64,000 bases of DNA from an uncultured Bacteroidales bacterium. GTDB lineage: Bacteria; Bacteroidota; Bacteroidia; Bacteroidales; Paludibacteraceae. The number at the start of each line of letters is the position of its first letter. The stretch's first letter is position 1. The stretch lies in the NCBI GenBank assembly GCA_902778935.1, contig CACYZT010000001.1, positions 62,001 to 126,000 on the forward strand, in the 5' to 3' direction. Made by a program: the position numbers and the translations under genes. The notes below the pieces were generated by a model that saw only the letters and a program-made list of their open reading frames with translations, was not told the DNA's origin and ran no database searches. Positions 16,773 to 24,639 of the stretch are shown here, one piece after another.

Positions 16773-17552
16773 TTACTTCTGATACTTGCCCACATACTTC
16801 ATGGCGAGGAAAAGGAGCCAGTCGGGTGTATGCTTGAGCAGCGGTGTGGAGAGCCAGTTGATGAAACCCGGAGTGTCGGCTTTCTTGCCTCTGAACAGTT
16901 TCTTCAACGCCCGTTTCACCAGTTTCTCCGGCGGAATAGAAACGGTCAGAGCCACGGCTAACTTACGCAAGTTAGGCGCAAGTCCGAACAAACCTGTGTC
17001 AACGGCTCCCGGCGCCATAACCGTGATATGCACGTTGTACGGCTTGAGCTCGTACCAAAGGGACTTGGAGAAATTATAGATAAAGGCCTTGGAGGCATTG
17101 TACGTCTGGATTCCCGGCATGGCCATCCATGCGGACATACTACTCATATTCAAGATATAACCGCTTCTCCGCTCCTTCATGTCAGCGGCAAAGAGACGCG
17201 TCAACTTGGCTACGGTCATCACATGTAACTGCAGCATGAGTTCGATGCGCTTAAGGGATGTGTTGCAGTATTCGTTGAAAAAGAACACACCGGCATTGTT
17301 GATAAGCACATCCACCTCATAGCCGTTCTCGTTGCACCACGTGTACAAGTTCTCCGCCGCGTCCGTCAGACTAAGGTCGGCAAAATGCGCCACGGTCTTC
17401 ACGCCATACTGCTCCGCCAGGTCTTTGGCAACCTGTTCCAGTTCTTTCTCCTGATTGCTGACGAGAAGCAAGTCGCAATGATAATCGCGGGCTAACTGCG
17501 TAGCATATTGCAATCCTATACCGGACGAAGCGCCGGTCACTAAAGCTAACAT
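16773..17552 (-). CDS. SDR oxidoreductase, candidate 3-beta-hydroxysteroid dehydrogenase
   Basis: A 259-residue classical short-chain dehydrogenase: nucleotide motif TGASSGIG at residues 6-13, NNAG at about 85, the catalytic serine in NMSSMSAW and YNASK as the YxxxK pair. It ends with a basic, partly hydrophobic tail that may touch the membrane. Taken alone the substrate is open. As third gene of an operon with an SRD5A-like reductase and an OYE flavoprotein, it fits the 3-beta-HSDH member of the Bacteroidota cluster reported to turn 3-oxo-delta4-lithocholate into isoallolithocholate. Eight bases separate it from the OYE gene; a terminator follows. Confidence 0.8.
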   Translation of the reverse strand: MLALVTGASSGIGLQYATQLARDYHCDLLLVSNQEKELEQVAKDLAEQYGVKTVAHFADLSLTDAAENLYTWCNENGYEVDVLINNAGVFFFNEYCNTSLKRIELMLQLHVMTVAKLTRLFAADMKERRSGYILNMSSMSAWMAMPGIQTYNASKAFIYNFSKSLWYELKPYNVHITVMAPGAVDTGLFGLAPNLRKLAVALTVSIPPEKLVKRALKKLFRGKKADTPGFINWLSTPLLKHTPDWLLFLAMKYVGKYQK

Positions 17553-17557
17553 AAAGT

Positions 17558-17592
17558 GATTTACGATTTGACGATTGACGATTGACGATTTA
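17558..17592 (-). repeat. Heptamer tandem repeat at the OYE 3' end
   Basis: GACGATT units repeat over 17558-17592. The OYE stop codon and last codons, and the gap to the SDR gene, are made of this array. It is the same word as at 10343-10374, about 7 kb away. Confidence 0.85.
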
Positions 17593-18871
17593 TTTTTTTC
17601 TGCTCCGCTACAGATTTCTTCGCATTGGCCTCCAGTTCCTCAATCTCGCGTTGTATCCGCGGAGCGATAGGTTCGCCGTCACGAAGCACACACTCATGGC
17701 ACTTCATATCCTTGCTGTACATACGGCCTACGCAGTAGTTCGAACGACCACAACCGGCGTGATAATGCGGGTTCTCCTGGATATGTTTCACGAAATCCGG
17801 ATCTTTGATAAGCACGTGCGCTATTTGGAACAACTCGAAGCCTTCGTCCATGATTTGCTGACAGTTGTCACCGCTCTGCACGCCTCCTACGTAAATCAGA
17901 GGAATATTCGTATCCTTGAGCGCTTCCTGGAAAATCTTCGCCTTGTCCATGAAATACAGTTCCTTGAACGGCTCGGTCGGTAACATCAACTGATGCACGC
18001 CCGGGAAATTGAGTGCTGCCTTTAGCCACCAGAACGATTTCATATTCATGTAGTGCGCGAGCGTCTTGTATGGCATCGCACCGCCTAAAATAGTCATTGG
18101 CGAACGGCTGACGGTACCACCCGAGAGAACGATACCATGCACTTTGTGTTTGGCTATCTCTTTGGCTACTTTAATACCCTCTTCGATGCTTACGCCTTTC
18201 CAGCAGTCATCCCACATATTGGTTTTGACAACCACTGCCATATCTTTACCTGCGTGCGCCATGACCTCATCGAGCACTTCGTTCATAAACCGTACGCGGT
18301 TTTCAAAACTACCGCCGTATTGGTCGTGACGATGGTTGGTACGACGAGCGATGAACTGCGAGATGAGATAAGCGTGACCGGCATGAATCTCCACGCAGTC
18401 GAAACCGCACTCGCGGGACCAGTCAACCGCTTCGCCGAATTTCTTGACGAGGTTCTTTATCTCCGTCACTTTGAGGCGGCGATGGATGGTCGGGCTGTAG
18501 AGATTGAACCATGTGTCGGCACTCACGGGCATACAATGACAGGTATAGAAATGCGTCATGTTACCGCAGTGACCAAGCTGGATACTTGCTTTCGCACCCT
18601 CTGCATGGATAGCGTCCGTCATCTTTTTCATATCCGGAATAATCTCCTGACGTACGTACAACTGGCCGTCGAACGACACGCCGCTGAGGTCCACCGCACA
18701 ATAGGCGACGGTCGTCATACCCACTCCGCCGCGCGCTACGCTCACGTGGTAATCCTGTAACTGCTGGGTCGGCGCATTCGCACGAGCCATATTCTCAAAA
18801 GCCGCGCTGCGCACAATTCTATTGCGCAGCGTGATAGGTCCTAACTGGTAGGGAGTAAAGAGTTTGCTCAT
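17561..18871 (-). CDS. OYE-family NADH:flavin oxidoreductase, candidate 5-beta-reductase
   Basis: A 436-residue FMN enzyme of the Old Yellow Enzyme family: LGPITLRNRIVRSA at residues 11-24, QLGHCGN, the barrel motif EIHAGHAYLISQFI with the catalytic His region, and RRTNHRHDQYGGSFENR typical of BaiCD/BaiH/enoate reductases. The large C-terminal FAD/NAD domain of BaiCD is absent. A Cys-rich stretch (CGRSNYC, then CHEC) near residues 380-400 could hold a metal cluster but is not the usual CxxCxxxC. In context it matches the 5-beta-reductase of the bile-acid cluster. The last residues NRQSSIVKS come from a heptamer repeat, so the tail is not conserved. Confidence 0.85.
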   Translation of the reverse strand: MSKLFTPYQLGPITLRNRIVRSAAFENMARANAPTQQLQDYHVSVARGGVGMTTVAYCAVDLSGVSFDGQLYVRQEIIPDMKKMTDAIHAEGAKASIQLGHCGNMTHFYTCHCMPVSADTWFNLYSPTIHRRLKVTEIKNLVKKFGEAVDWSRECGFDCVEIHAGHAYLISQFIARRTNHRHDQYGGSFENRVRFMNEVLDEVMAHAGKDMAVVVKTNMWDDCWKGVSIEEGIKVAKEIAKHKVHGIVLSGGTVSRSPMTILGGAMPYKTLAHYMNMKSFWWLKAALNFPGVHQLMLPTEPFKELYFMDKAKIFQEALKDTNIPLIYVGGVQSGDNCQQIMDEGFELFQIAHVLIKDPDFVKHIQENPHYHAGCGRSNYCVGRMYSKDMKCHECVLRDGEPIAPRIQREIEELEANAKKSVAEQKKINRQSSIVKS

Positions 18872-18872
18872 T

Positions 18873-19682
18873 TTAGTATATAAACGGGATGATTCTTTTC
18901 AGTTTCTTGCGGTCGAACTCGTCCGGGAATTCCTCCGCATATTTGTTGTAAATAGCATGGCTGCGGGGCACGAGATTGCAGCAACTGAACCAGAAGAACA
19001 GCAGTCCCGCCAGCGACCATGTGAGGATTGCCCAACCGAGCCACTCGGTTATCTCGCCCAGATAATTGGCGCTCGTCACAAACCGGTACATACCTTTTTT
19101 AGGCAGATAGTGATTCGTGTCACCCGGCTTACGAAGATGACGAATAACGTAATCCGAATGGACGTTGATGCACCAACCTGTCACAAAAATAACCGTTCCG
19201 ATGATGAACTGCGGTGTCTTCACCCACGCCGCGGTGTAGAGCTCCGGATAATACTGCGGGGCCAGATGGAAGAGCCAGTAACCCTGGATATAACCGTTGA
19301 TGAGATTCCACGCCACGGAGAGCAGCATGATAATCAGTGGCATCTTACTATTCCCTTTCAGCAGGAACGGGAAGACGAACGAGCGCTGCATGTAATGGAA
19401 CTCAAACAGCAGAAAGAACACCCAATAAGGAGCATTCATCGTCACACCGCCGTACTGCGCAAAGGACTTGAAATAGAGGTACAACACTACAAAGAACACC
19501 GGGCACTCCATCAGCAGCCAGCCCACTTTGTTGTTAATCGCCGGACCCCATTTCTCGGAACGCATCTTACCGTAACCGGCATCCACAAAATAAAGGGACA
19601 CAAATACCACCAGACCTACCAGGAACATAATGTACAGCAGGTCATAAAAAAACTCAATCGAGTAAATGTTTTCAATCGGCAT
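18873..19682 (-). CDS. SRD5A-like 3-oxo-5-alpha-steroid 4-dehydrogenase
   Basis: A 269-residue polytopic membrane enzyme of the steroid 5-alpha-reductase family, with about six hydrophobic segments. Family marks include SANYLGEITEWLGWA near residue 208, which corresponds to the NADPH-binding helix of human SRD5A, and the C-terminal HAIYNKYAEEF plus KRIIPFIY that correspond to the conserved HxWY...KxxIPF end. It would reduce the delta4 double bond of a 3-oxo-delta4 steroid or bile acid to the 5-alpha form. It has its own promoter 38-69 bases upstream, and one base separates it from the OYE gene, so the trio forms one unit. The true substrate remains inference. Confidence 0.85.
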   Translation of the reverse strand: MPIENIYSIEFFYDLLYIMFLVGLVVFVSLYFVDAGYGKMRSEKWGPAINNKVGWLLMECPVFFVVLYLYFKSFAQYGGVTMNAPYWVFFLLFEFHYMQRSFVFPFLLKGNSKMPLIIMLLSVAWNLINGYIQGYWLFHLAPQYYPELYTAAWVKTPQFIIGTVIFVTGWCINVHSDYVIRHLRKPGDTNHYLPKKGMYRFVTSANYLGEITEWLGWAILTWSLAGLLFFWFSCCNLVPRSHAIYNKYAEEFPDEFDRKKLKRIIPFIY

Positions 19683-19719
19683 ATTGTTTGTTATTTAATT
19701 TTCGTACCAAAATGTCTTG

Positions 19720-19751
19720 CAAAATTACGAAATATATTTCGTATATGCAAA
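19720..19751 (-). promoter_or_regulatory. Promoter of the steroid-reductase trio
   Basis: Minus strand: TTTG (19751-19748), 20-base spacer beginning CATATACG, TAATTTTG (19727-19720), 38 bases before the 5-alpha-reductase ATG and six bases from the upstream EamA stop codon. Confidence 0.85.
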
Positions 19752-19756
19752 AAATC

Positions 19757-20704
19757 TTAACAATCGGAAACTTTTTCTTGCTTTTGGCATACAAATAATC
19801 CGAAAATTATTAAAATCATACCTATCCATTTGGCGGCAGGGAGTTGTTCGCCGAAGAACAAAAACATCCATAGAGCCGTGAAAGCCGGACGGATATTGTT
19901 GAATGCGTTTGCTTGTGTAACGCCTATCTTACGCAACGCGTAGCAGAACAGAATGAACGCCGTCACACTCGCAAAAACAGTCAAATAACCCACGCACCCT
20001 AACGCAATATATAGTTGCGATTTGTCAATTGTCAATTGTAAATTGTATATTTCCTGCGGTCCTTCCTTCACAAACCACAGCGGAATAAAGAACATCAGAC
20101 TGATGAGTTGGGTGTAAAACACGAACGAAAGTGCGCTGTATTTGACTGGCGTCTTACGCATCATCACCGAGTCTATCACAGCAGCCGAAACGGCGGCAAA
20201 AGCCAGCAGAATACCCCAGTAGTTACCGATGGAATAGCTGGAACTGCCGGCAAGCGTCAGCACAAACACACCCGCGGTTGAAACAAGGATACCAACGATA
20301 TTGTATTTCGTCACCCGTTCGTGCAGCATAATAGCGGCGAAAAGCGGACTTAACAACGGCGAAGTGGACAAAAGCGTCTCAGCGATTGTCGGACTGTTCA
20401 GCGCATCGTAAGTGAACGTCTCAAGCAGATAGTACAGGAAAGGCTGACAAAAGCCTGCAATAAGGAAAAGCGGTAAGTCCTTCAGGTCCATTTTCTGCAA
20501 GCAGAAAAGAGAGTGCTTACGGCGAACCACTCCGACAAGTAGCATCAACAGCACAGACGGCACAAAGCGCATCACAATCATCGTAAGCGGAGGAAGAACG
20601 ACCAACGCGTGCTTGATAGCAATACCGCTCACCGACCAGATGAGCATGGACACTACAAGAGCGATGACGGCCACGTATTGTGTTCTATCCCGGCTAATCG
20701 GCAT
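19757..20704 (-). CDS. EamA/DMT-family transporter
   Basis: A 315-residue inner-membrane protein with about ten hydrophobic segments forming two EamA repeats (the first starts ALVVSMLIWSVSGIAIK, the second near residue 150 with YWGILLAFAAVSAAVID). These carriers export or exchange small metabolites; the substrate is not predictable. Residues 219-229, between helices, read YNLQLTIDKSQ and come from a heptamer repeat, so the loop has grown by repeat insertion. The start overlaps the acyltransferase gene by 52 bases; a later start would cut the first helix, so the ATG at 20704 is kept. Confidence 0.85.
   Translation of the reverse strand: MPISRDRTQYVAVIALVVSMLIWSVSGIAIKHALVVLPPLTMIVMRFVPSVLLMLLVGVVRRKHSLFCLQKMDLKDLPLFLIAGFCQPFLYYLLETFTYDALNSPTIAETLLSTSPLLSPLFAAIMLHERVTKYNIVGILVSTAGVFVLTLAGSSSYSIGNYWGILLAFAAVSAAVIDSVMMRKTPVKYSALSFVFYTQLISLMFFIPLWFVKEGPQEIYNLQLTIDKSQLYIALGCVGYLTVFASVTAFILFCYALRKIGVTQANAFNNIRPAFTALWMFLFFGEQLPAAKWIGMILIIFGLFVCQKQEKVSDC
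20017..20050 (-). repeat. Heptamer tandem repeat inside the EamA gene
   Basis: Plus-strand units TTTGTCAATTGTCAATTGTA with word GTCAATT, read in frame as LQLTIDKSQ. Confidence 0.85.
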
Positions 20705-21540
20705 ATCGTTGCATGTGTTTCGTTTAACAATCGTTCTGTCTCAACAGCGCGCGGCTGAGTGGTGTCCGGATAAATCGGCTTTCCGATGACCACTTGCGTA
20801 CATGGCTCGTCTTTCGGACCGAACAAACGCCATATACCCTTGCGCTCACGGTAAGTGACGGCAAAAGGAAGAATCGGTTTGTTGTATTTATAACTCATCG
20901 TAAACGCACCTTTCTGGAACGGCCGCAGAGGCTTGTACCAGTCCCAGCGCTTGGCTTCAGGGAAGATATGAAACCAGTAACCGAGTTCGTTATATCGGTC
21001 AAAAGCTGTGTTAAAGGCCTTCATCGCACTCAGTCCCGCTTCTTTGTCCGGAATAGGCACACCGCCCACTATCTCCATAAAAAAGCCGTCTTTGGTACGA
21101 AAATTCGGGGCGAACATCGGTATTCGCGTATTTTGCCCCGCATGGATGGCGGTCAACACGGACGCACAGTCGTGACGGTAACAGTGGTTGGCTATCGTGA
21201 TTGCACCTCGGCTCAAGTCAAACTGTTTCAACCATCGACGCACCCCGCAGGACGAACGATGCCACTTCTCTTCGCCTTCTATCTGCCAGCGAAGACCGTA
21301 TTTGAACCGCAAAATCCAGCCTAAGATACGGAGAATAATATGATACGCTAAAAAATGCAAAATCCGCGTACGCAACGACATGTCGAAATACGGATAACTC
21401 GCATCCACAGCCGGAAAATCGCGGTCATAAACGGGTTTGTATAGTCCTACATACGGGTCATCCTCAGGATAATCCATCTTCTCCGGCGGAACATATGTCC
21501 CGGCCGTCACTTTCAAGTCTTTATATCGTTTATTTTCCAT
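20653..21540 (-). CDS. PlsC-like acyltransferase
   Basis: A 295-residue membrane-associated lysophospholipid acyltransferase family protein. The HX4D motif is in ANHCYRHDCASV near residue 118, and the second block reads FPEAKRWDWYKP, a variant of FPEG, near residue 198. A hydrophobic helix lies around residues 60-78. It is a distant relative of the acyltransferase at 5398-6426, not a copy. It sits between a HAD phosphatase and an EamA transporter; together with the GH3-family ligase this looks like a lipid or acyl-conjugate pathway, but the product is unknown. Confidence 0.85.
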   Translation of the reverse strand: MENKRYKDLKVTAGTYVPPEKMDYPEDDPYVGLYKPVYDRDFPAVDASYPYFDMSLRTRILHFLAYHIILRILGWILRFKYGLRWQIEGEEKWHRSSCGVRRWLKQFDLSRGAITIANHCYRHDCASVLTAIHAGQNTRIPMFAPNFRTKDGFFMEIVGGVPIPDKEAGLSAMKAFNTAFDRYNELGYWFHIFPEAKRWDWYKPLRPFQKGAFTMSYKYNKPILPFAVTYRERKGIWRLFGPKDEPCTQVVIGKPIYPDTTQPRAVETERLLNETHATICRLAGIEHNTWPSSLL

Positions 21541-21550
21541 TTATTTCCAA

Positions 21551-21576
21551 AGTTCTAGAATTCTAGAGTTCTAGTT
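21551..21576 (-). repeat. TTCTAGA-type tandem repeat at gene junction
   Basis: AGTTCTAGAATTCTAGAGTT and following CTAG, in units of seven to eight. The TAG stop codon of the HAD gene (21573-21571) is part of it. Confidence 0.75.
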
Positions 21577-22224
21577 AATCAGCAAAAACTTCGCTCCCAC
21601 GCTTCGTGCAGACGCGCCGTCTTTCTCATCGCGGTCACCTACAAAAAGCGTCGTCTCAGGCTCTGCATGAAGCATCTCCAAGACCCGCTCTGCGCAAGGT
21701 TTGGAGGGCTTGAGCGCACCTAACTCAGGAGCAGAAACGATGAGTGCAAATTGCGACGAGTCGATGCCCAACGCTTCCAGTTTATTGACCACAAAGCCGT
21801 AATCCGAATAGATGGCTGTCTGCAAACCGTGAGCCTTGCATTCGGCGAGCAACTGAAGGGCTTCCTTACGCGCCGGGTGATGCTTGGCTATCACGCGTAC
21901 CATCGCCGGCAGATACACATGGTTGTACCATTTCTCGGCAATCTTCGCATTCCACCAATGACCGCTTGCCATGTTCGTAAAGAACGCATCGAAGAACTGC
22001 TCACCGGTCGCATACTGCACTTCATGGGCGTTACGACGAGTAAGCCGTTCTGCCATCAGCAGCGGCAGACACCACCAAAGACGGCGAACCATCCGGTGGG
22101 CCAGACCACGCTTGTCGTACAGCGTGCCGTCCAAGTCAAAAATGACCGTCTTAACTCCGTCGAGCTTTGCGTTTCTCGACGCGCTCTTTGCGCTTCTTGA
22201 GTCTTTCTTTTCTTCTTTCATCAA
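21571..22224 (-). CDS. HAD-superfamily hydrolase
   Basis: A 217-residue phosphatase of the haloacid dehalogenase fold. Motif I is FDLDGTLYDKR at about residues 29-39 with the nucleophile Asp; motif II threonine/serine is in AIYSDYG; the lysine is near LGALKPSKP; motif IV is VGDRDEKDG. A helical cap of about 70 residues lies after motif I. The substrate is unknown. The first 25 residues are charged and overlap the 3' end of the GH3 gene by 74 bases; no later Met precedes motif I, so this start is needed. It is probably coupled in translation to GH3. Confidence 0.85.
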   Translation of the reverse strand: MMKEEKKDSRSAKSASRNAKLDGVKTVIFDLDGTLYDKRGLAHRMVRRLWWCLPLLMAERLTRRNAHEVQYATGEQFFDAFFTNMASGHWWNAKIAEKWYNHVYLPAMVRVIAKHHPARKEALQLLAECKAHGLQTAIYSDYGFVVNKLEALGIDSSQFALIVSAPELGALKPSKPCAERVLEMLHAEPETTLFVGDRDEKDGASARSVGAKFLLIN

Positions 22225-24013
22225 TCTTGTCTGCTCTTTCTATCACGCGTTCGCTGAGTCGGTCGAAGCGGTTCTCCCAGCGCTGGAACATGTTAAATTT
22301 CGTACGCCGTTTCTCGTCTTGCATCAGCAGGTTGAATTTGAACTGACCGTCGCGGAAACCGTCTTTCAGACACGCTGCCTTAAAGCGCGCGTACGCGTTA
22401 GATAGGAGTATATGCGTCTCCGGCTCATGCAAACGGAAGGACTGACGCTTCGACTCGTATTCCACGTTGATGTGCTGCAATTTGACATCCACCACTTTGG
22501 AGAATGCCTCCGCTTGTTCCTGCGTAATCTCCTCGTCCTCAAACTCGAAATAGAAATGGTATTTCGACTCCTCCACATCTGCAAATCCAACGAAGAACTT
22601 GGTCTTGATACCCGTCTCGGCTTCGGCCTGATGAACGGCGTCCATGAACTGCGGCTCATACAGCTTCTCGCCGGTGAGCGAAACAATACCGTTCACCTTG
22701 GATACCATGTGTACCGTCGGCGTGTTCTTGTAGAATCCGCCTACTTCCACTAAGTCGTTCATGTTGTATCGGAACAGCCCCGAATAGGTCGTCACGTACG
22801 CACAGTAACGCTTACCTAATTCGAGCTGGTCTATCTGCAGAAAATGCTTGCGCGGACTGTCCAACTCACTCTCTTCCACGAACTCGTAGTAATGGAACTG
22901 CGGGAACAATACCGACTCGTTCGTATCATCTAACGAGAAACCGAAACGGCATTCTGTCGCGATATAACCGAGCTCTTGATAGAAAGTCTTGTCCCAGTTG
23001 AACTGGTCCATGTACTTGTCCATGTAAATCTTCGTGTTGCCGCATTTCCACGTACTCAGGTATTGCAACCACGGCCAAAAATCTTTCGGATACAAGTGTC
23101 CCGTCTCGGCAAGTATCTTGCGCAATTCGGCTGCTCGCTCAGGGTTCGGAGACATGTATGCATCCAGCTCGTCGCGGATATCCAGCGAGATATCAAAATT
23201 GGTACTAAGCGTACCTTTCTCGATATCGGTTATCATCTCTTCCGTGTTCTCGTGCAAAGAACGTAGTAACTCAAGGATAGTGGATGGGTTCGCCGTAGCC
23301 CAAAGCGTCACATCGCGGTGTTGTAGCGCCAGACGCATCAGCGTGTAGTTGCGCGCTCCGTAGTCCGCGATAGACATCACACTCGCCGGAGCCGTGTAGT
23401 GTTTCTTGATAATAGGCGGAATATCGCGAACTAACACACCGCTCACAGCACCGTATAACGTGCCGTCAGGGGCGTACCCTTCGCATTCTTTGCCTACCGT
23501 CGTGAATATTCGTCCGCCGAAGATACGACTGCGATGTTTCACAAAGTTCCACGTCCATATATGACTCATTTTGCCGTACACATCCTTCAGATACTTATGC
23601 GTCATCGGTATCCATTTCGGCGCACTCGTCGTACCGGAAGTCGTAGCGTACATATCGGGCTTACCCGGAAACAGCACATTCTCTTCGCCGTTCTTGTGAC
23701 GCTCTACGTACGGACGAAGTGTCTCAAAACTGTTGTTTACCGGCACATACAGACGGTACAGACGGAACAGGTCCTCGGCAGTCGTAGCCGATAATATACG
23801 GTCGAAATGATGTTCTTTGCCATAGACGGTGTCGCGGGAGATAGTGAGGATGTCGCGCAAGGTCTTCTCTGCCGTGTGACGGGGCTTGCGGCTCCAAAAG
23901 CGCAAACGCAAGGTCTGACTGCCGCCTACAATCATCAGCATCGCGTTGATTAGCCACGGGTAAGGCAGCGCACGACCTTCATTGTCTAAATAGGGTTTTA
24001 TTTTCTTTGCCAT
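22151..24013 (-). CDS. GH3-family acyl-adenylate ligase
   Basis: A 620-residue member of the GH3 family (ANL-like adenylating enzymes named after plant GH3). The ATP-binding loop TSGTTSAPKWIPMTH lies near residue 129, and the FRYNMNDLVEVGGFYKNTP segment near residue 415 is the family's adenylate-binding motif. Plant members join amino acids to jasmonate or auxin; bacterial ones are largely uncharacterised. The last 35 residues are almost only Lys, Arg and Glu. It is the first gene of a minus-strand run of HAD phosphatase, acyltransferase and EamA carrier, which suggests that an activated acyl or acidic compound is conjugated and moved. It has a complete promoter 26-57 bases upstream. Confidence 0.85.
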   Translation of the reverse strand: MAKKIKPYLDNEGRALPYPWLINAMLMIVGGSQTLRLRFWSRKPRHTAEKTLRDILTISRDTVYGKEHHFDRILSATTAEDLFRLYRLYVPVNNSFETLRPYVERHKNGEENVLFPGKPDMYATTSGTTSAPKWIPMTHKYLKDVYGKMSHIWTWNFVKHRSRIFGGRIFTTVGKECEGYAPDGTLYGAVSGVLVRDIPPIIKKHYTAPASVMSIADYGARNYTLMRLALQHRDVTLWATANPSTILELLRSLHENTEEMITDIEKGTLSTNFDISLDIRDELDAYMSPNPERAAELRKILAETGHLYPKDFWPWLQYLSTWKCGNTKIYMDKYMDQFNWDKTFYQELGYIATECRFGFSLDDTNESVLFPQFHYYEFVEESELDSPRKHFLQIDQLELGKRYCAYVTTYSGLFRYNMNDLVEVGGFYKNTPTVHMVSKVNGIVSLTGEKLYEPQFMDAVHQAEAETGIKTKFFVGFADVEESKYHFYFEFEDEEITQEQAEAFSKVVDVKLQHINVEYESKRQSFRLHEPETHILLSNAYARFKAACLKDGFRDGQFKFNLLMQDEKRRTKFNMFQRWENRFDRLSERVIERADKIDERRKERLKKRKERVEKRKARRS

Positions 24014-24038
24014 AATAGCCCAAATTACAATTTGAGTG

Positions 24039-24070
24039 CAAAATTACTATAAAAAAATGATATACGCAAG
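24039..24070 (-). promoter_or_regulatory. Promoter of the GH3 operon
   Basis: Minus strand: CTTG (24070-24067), 20-base spacer beginning CGTATATC, TAATTTTG (24046-24039). Confidence 0.85.
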
Positions 24071-24097
24071 GTTTTTTGAAAAAAAAATAGCAATCTG

Positions 24098-24129
24098 CTT
24101 GCGTATGTCATAAAAAAATTGTAATTTTG
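24098..24129 (+). promoter_or_regulatory. Promoter of the small lipoprotein
   Basis: CTTG (24098-24101), 20-base spacer beginning CGTATGTC, TAATTTTG (24122-24129). It is divergent to the GH3 promoter and of nearly the same sequence. Confidence 0.85.
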
Positions 24130-24195
24130 CAGCCGAATTAGTTTATGCTTTGCTAAACAATTAACCATTTTGTATAACTTAAAACAGTAAAATTT

Positions 24196-24582
24196 ATGAA
24201 AAAACTGGCTTTAGTTTTAGTCGCTTTGATGACTTTGGCACTCACTGGTTGCAAGACCGAGACTTCCACTGTTACCGTTTATGTTGAGGACTCAATGGAG
24301 CTGCCTGTGGCTCAGCGTGCTGTATTCTACGCTGACTGGGCTTCTATCATCATCGGTGAAGTACTTCCTTCTCCGGAGGAGCTCATCGCTGGTGGTTCCG
24401 ATGTGTATGACTATGTGTACACCAACGCGCTCGGCGTAGCTACCATCAAAATCCCTCTCTCTGTTTCCAAACTCAAATACCAGTTCCTCGTTTGGGACAA
24501 CGGTACGAAAGGCTGGAAGGACCAAACCGTTGAGATTCATCGCGGTGTGAATGAGGAGATTACCTTCAAGGTTCAAAACTAA
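24196..24582 (+). CDS. Small lipoprotein, function unknown
   Basis: A 128-residue protein with a lipoprotein signal peptide ending LTGC (lipidated Cys at residue 19). The mature part is beta-rich with no Cys and no domain I can name; the segment TNALGVATIKIPL and the ending EITFKVQN look like a small Ig- or CNA-B-like sandwich. It is probably outer-membrane anchored. It has its own promoter (66 bases upstream) and terminator (nine bases downstream), so it is a single-gene unit with an untranslated leader of about 60 bases. High use of GCT and CGT-type codons compared with neighbours hints at strong expression. Confidence 0.8.
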   Translation: MKKLALVLVALMTLALTGCKTETSTVTVYVEDSMELPVAQRAVFYADWASIIIGEVLPSPEELIAGGSDVYDYVYTNALGVATIKIPLSVSKLKYQFLVWDNGTKGWKDQTVEIHRGVNEEITFKVQN

Positions 24583-24590
24583 ATCTTCAG

Positions 24591-24616
24591 TTCGGCGGGA
24601 TTGGTTTCCCGCCGAA
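24591..24616 (+). terminator. Strong hairpin after the lipoprotein gene
   Basis: Perfect 10-base stem TTCGGCGGGA / TCCCGCCGAA with a six-base loop, followed after a few bases by a T-rich run (24625-24637). Confidence 0.8.
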
Positions 24617-24639
24617 TTACTCATTATTTTATTTTTTCT

